Shown here in pieces: positions 6,794 through 12,762 of a DNA stretch of 17,642 nucleotides. This DNA comes from an uncultured Oscillospiraceae bacterium. GTDB lineage: Bacteria > Bacillota > Clostridia > Oscillospirales > Oscillospiraceae. The position numbers were made by a program, and so were the translations under genes. The notes below the pieces were generated by a model that had not been told where the DNA came from, ran no database searches, and saw only the letters and a program-made list of their open reading frames with translations. Numbering within the stretch: position 1 is the first letter of the stretch; each line of letters begins with the position of its first letter. The DNA lies in assembly GCA_934572325.1 (NCBI GenBank), contig CAKTKT010000038.1, positions 1 to 17,642 on the forward strand, written 5' to 3'.

Positions 6794-8785
6794 ATGGCTG
6801 AAAGATACGAGAAGAAATACACGCTGGCGCATCGGCTCTACGCCGACGGCGCGCCGGTGCTCATCGCCGCGGGTGCGCTGCTGGACGACAGCCTTTCGCG
6901 CCGGAGGCTTGTTCAGCTCAAGTTCAAGAGCGTTTCGGAGAAAAAGATAGCGTCCGTGCGCGTGAGCGTCACCGCGCTGAACACCGCGGGCGAGGCGCGC
7001 GGGGCGGCGGTCGAATACCTCTACGCCGGTCTGAACGCGCCGCGCGATGCCGAGTTCGGGCAGAAGTCCGCCATCGTGATGCCGGAGAGCGACGCCGCCT
7101 CCTTCACCGTGTCCGTGACGGAGGTAACATATACCGACGGCTCGCACTGGGACGGCACGGGCGCGGCGTGGACGGCGCTGCATATACCGCGCACGCTCGC
7201 CGACGCGCTCGGCGGCGAGGAGGTCGCGGGGCAGTTCGCCATACGCTACGGGAGCGACTGCGTGATGATGCCCGAGGACGAGCGCGGGCTGTGGGTGTGC
7301 GCCTGCGGCGCGATAAACCGCGAGACGGAGGCGAAGTGTCACCGCTGCCGCCGCGTGTACGCCGCGCTGAAGAACATCAACCTCAGCTCCCTGCGCACCG
7401 AGAGCGCACAGCGCGTCGAGACGGAAAAGCAGCAGGATGTTGAAGAAAAGGAAGAGAAGAAGTCCGCGCAAAAAAAGCTCATCATCGCGCTGGCGGTTCT
7501 CATCCCCGTGATCATGATCGCGGCGGCGGCGCTTTGCACCGTGCCGCGCTATATCCGCCAGCAGCAGGACTACGCCGCGGCAGTCGCGCTGCTGGACGCG
7601 GGAAAATACGACGAGGCGGAGAGCGCGTTCGCCGCGCTCGGCAGCTACGGCGACGCCGAGGAGTACGCCGAAAGGACCGTGCCGTACAAAAGGGCGCTGT
7701 ACATAATGGACTGCGCGAAAAACGACGACGTCGCGGGGCTGCTTGAGCTTGGGCTGAAGCGCTCGGACGTTGCGGAGGGCGAGACGGTGTCCGTGGCGCT
7801 CTACCGCGAGGCGGACAAGCTCTTCGCCGCGCTTGGGGATTACGCCGACTGCGCCGCGCAGCGCGAGAGCGCGCAGAGGGCGATAGAGACTTACTTCGAC
7901 GAGCAGAAGCGCGGCGCATACGACGCGGCGCAGACGCTGCTGGAGGAGGGCTGTTATCTCAAGGCGCGCGACGCTTTCCTTGCGCTGGGCGGCTATAAGG
8001 ACAGCGCGGACATGGCGAAGGAGAGTATGTACCGCCGCGCCTCGGCGCTGTGCGAGGTGACGGAGAAATACTTCATGCAGGGCGTGATGGCGGCGCTGAG
8101 CGATACCGACGGGGAAAAGAGCGTGTTCTACATTCCGCAGTCGGTGTTCGCCGAACTCGGCAACGGCGTTTCATCCGACATACGCAGCATATTCCGCGCC
8201 GACGGCGCGGAGATCAACATTGCCGACGCGCCGGAGAGCGGCGTTGAGCCGATATGTCAGACTGTGAGTGCGCAGTTCGCCGCGCTCGGCGACTACAAGG
8301 ACAGCGCCGCGCAGATGCAGCGCGCCCTTGACGCCGGAGACTTCACGCGCCCGTTCTATCAAAAGTGCGCCGAGGGGGATATTATCGGCGCGTACCAGTG
8401 GCTCGCCGAGTATAAGGGCGAGTTCGACAACCGCGAGCAGTGGCTGAACGTGCTTCAATTCTATGCGCCCTACTGCGGCACGTGGGAGCTTTATAAGGGA
8501 GACCCGACGCTCATCGCGCAGACCTCCGGACTGTCGCTCAAGTGCGGCGGCTTCACGTCCAAGGTCATCATTGACGACACGAGCGCACGGCTTATCATCT
8601 ACCCTGCGGGCGGCGAGGATTATCCCATCGAGCTGACCGCCGTTGTCGGGTCAAACACCTTCACCGTGTCGCCCGACGGCGTGACGACCTACTGCGCCCT
8701 CATCTCCAACCTAGGTCGCTTTACGTACACAAAGTACAACTCCCTTGTGACCAACCAGAGCTGTGAATACGCAAAGGTTGGCTGA
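6794..8785 (+). CDS. Zinc-ribbon, single-TM protein with LGxYxDA/S helical repeats
   Basis: This 663-residue protein is modular. Residues 1-165 form a beta-rich N-terminal domain. A short zinc ribbon follows with C169-x-C171 and C182-xx-C185. Next are a charged linker (about 200-228), one TM helix (about 229-250) and a long C-terminal part. That part carries repeated units of the type FxALGxYxDA/S (GSYGDAEEYA, GDYADCAAQR, GGYKDSADMA, GDYKDSAAQM), which resemble TPR-like repeats of Firmicute cell-surface proteins. The final 100 residues (from about CGTWELYKGD) look like a separate beta domain. The topology suggests a cytosolic zinc ribbon and N-domain with the repeats outside the cell. ATG 6794 follows GAGGTAG, which overlaps the stop of the preceding gene. 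The family is recognised only by architecture. Function unknown. Confidence 0.8.
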   Translation: MAERYEKKYTLAHRLYADGAPVLIAAGALLDDSLSRRRLVQLKFKSVSEKKIASVRVSVTALNTAGEARGAAVEYLYAGLNAPRDAEFGQKSAIVMPESDAASFTVSVTEVTYTDGSHWDGTGAAWTALHIPRTLADALGGEEVAGQFAIRYGSDCVMMPEDERGLWVCACGAINRETEAKCHRCRRVYAALKNINLSSLRTESAQRVETEKQQDVEEKEEKKSAQKKLIIALAVLIPVIMIAAAALCTVPRYIRQQQDYAAAVALLDAGKYDEAESAFAALGSYGDAEEYAERTVPYKRALYIMDCAKNDDVAGLLELGLKRSDVAEGETVSVALYREADKLFAALGDYADCAAQRESAQRAIETYFDEQKRGAYDAAQTLLEEGCYLKARDAFLALGGYKDSADMAKESMYRRASALCEVTEKYFMQGVMAALSDTDGEKSVFYIPQSVFAELGNGVSSDIRSIFRADGAEINIADAPESGVEPICQTVSAQFAALGDYKDSAAQMQRALDAGDFTRPFYQKCAEGDIIGAYQWLAEYKGEFDNREQWLNVLQFYAPYCGTWELYKGDPTLIAQTSGLSLKCGGFTSKVIIDDTSARLIIYPAGGEDYPIELTAVVGSNTFTVSPDGVTTYCALISNLGRFTYTKYNSLVTNQSCEYAKVG

Positions 8786-8805
8786 AAAGAATAATAATAC
8801 GGCTG

Positions 8806-8833
8806 CGCGCCGCGCTCAAATGAGCGCGGCGCG
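8806..8833. terminator. GC-rich hairpin between convergent genes
   Basis: A 13-bp perfect stem (8806-8818 with 8821-8833) has a two-base loop. It lies between the stops of two convergent genes. No clear U-tract follows on either strand, so it may act as a weak terminator or transcript-end stabiliser. Confidence 0.55.
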
Positions 8834-8842
8834 GCATTATAC

Positions 8843-9823
8843 TCATTCGTTCTCAAGCCTTGCAATGAGGGCTTCGGCGTCACTCTTCGCCCACTCCAGC
8901 GCCCCGTTGTTCCCGCCCGCCCAGCTATCGGCATAGACAAGCAGCCTGCGCTCCGGCATAGCCTCAAAAGCATTGATGAGCGTGACGGGATCTTCGCCGT
9001 CGGCAGAAAAGCGCAGCGTCATTTCCATGCTGTCCTTATCCAGCACCGCCACACAGCTTTCAAAATCATAGGCGCGTATCCCCTCCGGAGTATCCAGCTC
9101 CCCATAGTAGAGGTAATAGGTCGTCGTGTATTTAAGGCTGTGTATGCCGTATGCCTTCTGTATCTCCCAGCATCTCTCGCCGTAAAGACCTTTCAGCGCG
9201 TTCGCCGGTGCGAACAGTGCGCACGCGCGCACCACACGCTGCACCGTACCCTCGGAAAGTCCGTATATTTCAAGCACCTTATTCGCCGCTCCCTGCGTTG
9301 AGTTTTCCTCACTCCACGCGAGGTAGCTGCGCCCGCCGTGCTGCACGAGCCAACGGCGGCAGTTGCGGGAGTTTGCGGCGTCGGAAATGCAGTTTGAATA
9401 GCACCGCACAGCCTGTGCGCCGTTCCAGCGCCATATCTCCTCGTGCAGATACTTATACTCAACAGCATCCCTCCAGCTATACGCGGGGTGAAACACCGCA
9501 CCGCCGGGATCGCGATCAACATAGTACAGATACAGCTCATCCGCGCCGTCGCCATCAAAGTCGGAAAGCTGCGCATAGGCAAGTCCGTTCCCGTCTGCCC
9601 CCGCGCTCACGCCATGCCGCCCCACGCAGTCAGAAAGCACCCCCTTATACGCCGCCGCCATGCCGCGCACAGGCGGCGGCGTGAGCGGCGCGGCGCTCTC
9701 GGTCGTCTGCGGTGCCGGGGAAAGCTCGTGCTCCCTCGGCGCGGAGAGCGCCGCGGCAGCAAACAGCGCCGAAAGCAGCAAAAGAAACGCCATCATCCAA
9801 ATGCGTTTTGTTTTCCGCCGCAT
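8843..9823 (-). CDS. Secreted protein with an Asp-rich DFDGDG motif
   Basis: This 326-residue protein has an N-terminal signal peptide: basic MRRKTKR, a hydrophobic core at residues 9-27 and a likely cleavage site after ALSA. There is no lipobox cysteine. A Pro/Thr/Ser-rich linker (about 33-55) follows, and then a globular domain containing SDFDGDGADELYLYY (about residues 87-101). This is the calcium-loop style motif seen in FG-GAP/VCBS-like and other extracellular Firmicute proteins. A GGAGGAGG ribosome binding site precedes ATG 9823 by about 10 bases. It is divergent from the metallophosphoesterase gene. I found no convincing promoter for it. Metal binding is inference, and no enzymatic motif was seen. 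Confidence 0.7.
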   Translation of the reverse strand: MRRKTKRIWMMAFLLLLSALFAAAALSAPREHELSPAPQTTESAAPLTPPPVRGMAAAYKGVLSDCVGRHGVSAGADGNGLAYAQLSDFDGDGADELYLYYVDRDPGGAVFHPAYSWRDAVEYKYLHEEIWRWNGAQAVRCYSNCISDAANSRNCRRWLVQHGGRSYLAWSEENSTQGAANKVLEIYGLSEGTVQRVVRACALFAPANALKGLYGERCWEIQKAYGIHSLKYTTTYYLYYGELDTPEGIRAYDFESCVAVLDKDSMEMTLRFSADGEDPVTLINAFEAMPERRLLVYADSWAGGNNGALEWAKSDAEALIARLENE

Positions 9824-9897
9824 ACACCCGCACCTCCTCCGTTTTTATATCCTGTAAAATACAGACGGCAGCTCAAGGAAAATGTTTCATTTTGTAC

Positions 9898-9927
9898 TTG
9901 ACAGGCAGCATATAATTATTCTATACA
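9898..9927 (+). promoter_or_regulatory. Predicted promoter of the metallophosphoesterase gene
   Basis: TTGACA (9898-9903) is followed after 18 bases by TATACA (9922-9927). A TATAAT at 9911-9916 is too close to this -35 to pair with it. A perfect 6-bp inverted repeat, AAAATG-TTT-CATTTT (9879-9893), lies just upstream of the -35. Confidence 0.5.
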
Positions 9928-9951
9928 CTGCAAGCAGGAGGGGGCGAAAAA

Positions 9952-10836
9952 ATGAAAGACGGGCGCGCTGAACGCAAGCCGCCGCGCAGGCGGAGCGCCG
10001 CGGCGTGGGGCGCTGCGCTGCTCGCGCTGGCGGCGCTCGCGGCGTGGCTCGCGTGGGGCAACACGGCGCTGACGGTGAGCCGCGTCACGGTGTGCGGCGC
10101 GCGCATCCCCGCCGGCTTTGACGGCTTTCGCATCGCGCAGGTGTCCGACCTGCATGACGCGCAGTTCGGAAGCGGCAACGAAAAGCTCCTCGCCCTGCTC
10201 GCCGGATGTGAGCCGGACATCATCGTGATGACCGGCGACCTCATCGACGCGAACCGCACGGACATTGACCTGTCGCTTGAGTTTGCCGAGGGCGCGGCGG
10301 GCATAGCGCCGGTGTATTACGTGACGGGCAACCACGAGGGCGCGATAATGGAATACTGGGTGCTGCGCGAGGGGCTGCTCGCGGCGGGCGTGACCGTGCT
10401 GAATGACCGCGCATGCCGCCTCACGCGCGGCGGGGATGCGCTGCTGCTCGCGGGGCTGGACGATCCGAATTTTGCCACGCGCGAGGAGATAAGCGAGGGC
10501 TTCCACGCGATGATACGCGGCAAGCTGGCGCGGCTGACCGAGGGAAACGACGACTACACCGTCCTCCTCGCCCACCGTCCGGAATATATCGGCAGCTACG
10601 CCGCCGGCGGGGCTGACCTCGTTCTGAGCGGACACGCGCACGGCGGGCAGATACGTCTGCCGTTCATCGGCGGGCTTGCCGCGCCCGGTCAGGGGCTTTT
10701 CCCGAAATACGACGCGGGGCTGTACACTGTCGATGGCACGGACATGGTCGTCAGCCGAGGGCTGGGCAACAGCATCTTCCCACTGCGCATCAACAACCGT
10801 CCGGAGATAGTTTTGATAACGCTGGAGTGCGAATAG
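9952..10836 (+). CDS. Membrane-anchored metallophosphoesterase (YkuE/YaeI-like)
   Basis: This 294-residue protein is a calcineurin-like metallophosphoesterase with a two-metal centre. After a basic N-terminus and one TM anchor (about residues 17-36), the full motif set is present: D66-L-H68 (VSDLHD), G95-D96 (TGDLID), G126-N127-H128-E129, H208 (LAHRPE) and G227-H228-A-H230-G-G. The arrangement matches the YkuE/YaeI group. YaeI (LpxG-like) and YkuE relatives act at the membrane on lipid-linked or envelope substrates, and the substrate here cannot be told. ATG 9952 follows AGGAGGGGG by 7 bases. All metal ligands look intact, so it is expected to be active. It ends at a bidirectional terminator. 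Confidence 0.92.
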   Translation: MKDGRAERKPPRRRSAAAWGAALLALAALAAWLAWGNTALTVSRVTVCGARIPAGFDGFRIAQVSDLHDAQFGSGNEKLLALLAGCEPDIIVMTGDLIDANRTDIDLSLEFAEGAAGIAPVYYVTGNHEGAIMEYWVLREGLLAAGVTVLNDRACRLTRGGDALLLAGLDDPNFATREEISEGFHAMIRGKLARLTEGNDDYTVLLAHRPEYIGSYAAGGADLVLSGHAHGGQIRLPFIGGLAAPGQGLFPKYDAGLYTVDGTDMVVSRGLGNSIFPLRINNRPEIVLITLECE

Positions 10837-10840
10837 AGTC

Positions 10841-10873
10841 AAAAAATCCTGCACATGGTGTGCAGGATTTTTT
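10841..10873. terminator. Bidirectional intrinsic terminator
   Basis: A perfect 15-bp stem (10841-10855 with 10859-10873) has a TGG loop, with A6 on the left and T6 on the right. It lies between the stops of the metallophosphoesterase (plus) and the rhomboid-like gene (minus). The outer stem, AAAAAATCCTGC...GCAGGATTTTTT, is identical to that of the terminator at 3442-3483. Confidence 0.92.
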
Positions 10874-10882
10874 GCGCCCGTC

Positions 10883-11713
10883 TCACTGCGTAAAGTGGAT
10901 GTGGTTATATATATGATCTTGGCAGAAGCAGTGATACCCCGCGCACTTGGAGCAGTAGCGAAACTCAAGCTCGGGATGGTCGGCGTCCGTGCGCCCGCAG
11001 ACGGCGCATTTATGCGTATAGAGATTCGCCTGCTGCTCGCGCTTTATGCGCGCTGACTCCTTGCGGAAATTCACGGTATTAGCGCTGGGGCGCTTGGGGA
11101 TCGCCGCGAAGAGATCCCCGCCGCAGAAAATGAAGAAGTTGATCACGGCGACGACAGGCAGCAGCTTTGCCGGAAACGGCGTCACAACGACGCTGTATAC
11201 GAAGAGCGCGGCGTTGACGTATGCCAGATATTTCATCTTTATGGGAATGATGTAGAAGAGCAGCACCTGCATATCGGGGCAGAGCACGGCAAAGGAGAAG
11301 AACATCGACAGATACACGTACTCCGCCGTGAGATTGAAGCTCTGCCCCGTGACAAAGTACATGATAAAGCCGTAGACGACCGTGAGGATGATGCCGGAGA
11401 AGAAATAAATATTGAACTGCGGCGTGCCCCAATAGCGCTCAAGCGTAGAGCCTATCAGATAATAGAAGTAAAACGCGATGAACGCGAGAATGCCGGTGCT
11501 CGGCGGGTAGAGGGCGAACGTGAAAACGCGCCATATCTGCCCGCGCAGAATGAGCGCGGGGTTGAACGTGAGATAGCCGAGAAAGCCGGGCATGACCGCG
11601 CCGAGCAGCCAGAACACGACGTTTGCAATGGTGATGTATTTGATAAGATTGGGAATACCGAAGTTGGGGTGCTGGGCGCAGAAGCGCTCTATGCTGTTTC
11701 TGGGGTTTTTCAT
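10883..11713 (-). CDS. Rhomboid-like membrane protein without catalytic motif, C-terminal zinc-binding tail
   Basis: This 276-residue protein has about six membrane segments in its first 190 residues, with rhomboid-like features. One is a loop after TM1 containing GQIWRVFTF, comparable to the WR motif of rhomboid loop 1. It is followed by helix-rich STLERYWGTPQFNIYFFSG. The GxSG serine motif of active rhomboid proteases is missing where it should lie (AEYVYLSMFFSFAVLCP), and no late TM histidine is visible, so a protease is unlikely. The soluble tail holds C236-xx-C239 and C254-xx-C257 followed by H261, C262, C264, H267, H271 and H273, enough ligands for two zinc ions. I choose ATG 11713 because GGAGG lies about 6 bases upstream; the frame runs on eight codons further without a site. 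Fold call is inference. Confidence 0.7.
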   Translation of the reverse strand: MKNPRNSIERFCAQHPNFGIPNLIKYITIANVVFWLLGAVMPGFLGYLTFNPALILRGQIWRVFTFALYPPSTGILAFIAFYFYYLIGSTLERYWGTPQFNIYFFSGIILTVVYGFIMYFVTGQSFNLTAEYVYLSMFFSFAVLCPDMQVLLFYIIPIKMKYLAYVNAALFVYSVVVTPFPAKLLPVVAVINFFIFCGGDLFAAIPKRPSANTVNFRKESARIKREQQANLYTHKCAVCGRTDADHPELEFRYCSKCAGYHCFCQDHIYNHIHFTQ

Positions 11714-11746
11714 TATGCTCCTCCGACGGAAACTCAAGATGATTTT

Positions 11747-11774
11747 CTTATATAATACCCTTTACGCCGCGCAA
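11747..11774 (-). promoter_or_regulatory. Possible promoter of the rhomboid-like gene
   Basis: On the minus strand TTGCGC (11774-11769) is followed after 16 bases by TATAAG (11752-11747). Both boxes are partial matches. The position, about 35 bases before ATG 11713, is suitable. Confidence 0.35.
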
Positions 11775-11893
11775 TGTCCATAAACATTTTTTGAACAAAA
11801 GCGCCGAAAGCCGCATTATTCAACAGTGTGCGGGCGCGGTGCGGCGCGACGGAGAAAAATTTTTAATAAAATTTGAAAATAACACTTTTAATT

Positions 11894-11930
11894 TACATAA
11901 TGTTGTGGTATTATGTAGACATGATTATGT
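11894..11930 (+). promoter_or_regulatory. rlmB promoter with a palindrome and repeated ATTATGT half-sites
   Basis: TATTAT (11909-11914) preceded by TGG forms an extended -10. Overlapping it is a perfect inverted repeat, TACATAAT (11894-11901), 8 bases, ATTATGTA (11910-11917). A third copy of the half-site, ATTATGT (11924-11930), follows in direct orientation. The three half-sites start at 11895, 11910 and 11924, so they are spaced about 14-15 bases. This looks like a regulator binding site. The -35 box is poor. Confidence 0.5.
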
Positions 11931-11955
11931 TGGCTTTATTATTCGGAGCTGTGCA

Positions 11956-12714
11956 ATGGAAGAGAGAGAGCTGAAAAACGACATTATCGAGGGGCGCAAC
12001 GCAGTCATAGAGGCACTGCGCGCCGGTCGTGCAATAGACAAGATATTCATCGCCAAGGGCGATGTTGACAAGACGCTGGGGCATATCGCCTCCAAGGCGC
12101 GCGACGCGGGCGCAGTCGTGGTGGAGGCTGACCGCCGCAAGCTCGACCTCATGAGCCGGACGCACGCGCACCAGGGCGTTATCGCGCTCGCCGCCGTGCG
12201 CGAATACTGCACGGTGGACGATATTTTCGCCGTCGCGGACGAGCGCGGCGAAAAGCCGTTCGTGATAGTGTGCGACGAGATAAGCGACCCGCACAACCTT
12301 GGCGCTATCATCCGTTCCGCCGAATGTGCGGGGGCGCACGGCGTGATAATCCCCAAGCGGCGCAGCGCCGGACTGACCGCCACCGTCGATAAGTCCTCGG
12401 CGGGCGCGGCGGAGCATATGGCTATCGCGCGCGTGGCAAACCTGCCGGCGGCGATAAAGGAGCTGAAGGCGCGCGGCGTATGGGTGTACGGCACGGCGGC
12501 AAACGGACAGAGCGACCTGTGGCACACGGATCTGAGCGGCGCTGTCGCGCTTGTGATAGGCTCAGAGGGCGATGGAATGGGGCGGCTTGTGAGCGAGAGC
12601 TGCGACTTTGTCATCAGTCTCCCCATGCGCGGGCAGGTCGGCTCGCTCAACGCATCGACGGCGGCTGCCATCACGATGTATGAGGTGCTGCGCCAACGCA
12701 CATACAACGCCTGA
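11956..12714 (+). CDS. rlmB: TrmH/SpoU-family 23S rRNA (guanosine-2'-O-)-methyltransferase RlmB
   Basis: This 252-residue protein is a SPOUT-class RNA 2'-O-methyltransferase of the RlmB type, which methylates a guanosine in the peptidyl-transferase region of 23S rRNA (G2251 in E. coli) using S-adenosylmethionine. An N-terminal RNA-substrate domain (IIEGRNAVIEALRAG, HAHQGVIALAAVREY) precedes the catalytic trefoil-knot domain. Motif 1 is N114-LGAIIRSAECAGAHGVIIP, motif 2 is I201-G-S-E-G, and motif 3 is P223-MRGQVGSLN232-AS. All expected residues are present and the length is normal. The start at ATG 11956 has GGAG 7 bases upstream. The frame is open back to a TTG at 11791, but that extension crosses the promoter and has no ribosome binding site. 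It is probably co-transcribed with the downstream P-type ATPase-like gene, 48 bases away. Confidence 0.93.
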   Translation: MEERELKNDIIEGRNAVIEALRAGRAIDKIFIAKGDVDKTLGHIASKARDAGAVVVEADRRKLDLMSRTHAHQGVIALAAVREYCTVDDIFAVADERGEKPFVIVCDEISDPHNLGAIIRSAECAGAHGVIIPKRRSAGLTATVDKSSAGAAEHMAIARVANLPAAIKELKARGVWVYGTAANGQSDLWHTDLSGAVALVIGSEGDGMGRLVSESCDFVISLPMRGQVGSLNASTAAAITMYEVLRQRTYNA

Positions 12715-12762
12715 CACCCTCAGGTATTTTTTCATATTCTTTCTCTAAGGTGGTGAACCACG

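Noticed and set aside
11791..11955. Extension of RlmB to a TTG start at 11791
   Set aside because: The stretch is AT-rich, contains the promoter and palindrome, and has no ribosome binding site for the TTG. ATG 11956 has one and gives the family length.
12750..12761. A small hairpin, GTGG-TGAA-CCAC, over the ribosome binding site of the P-type ATPase-like gene
   Set aside because: The four-base-pair stem is too weak to claim as a translational switch without conservation data.
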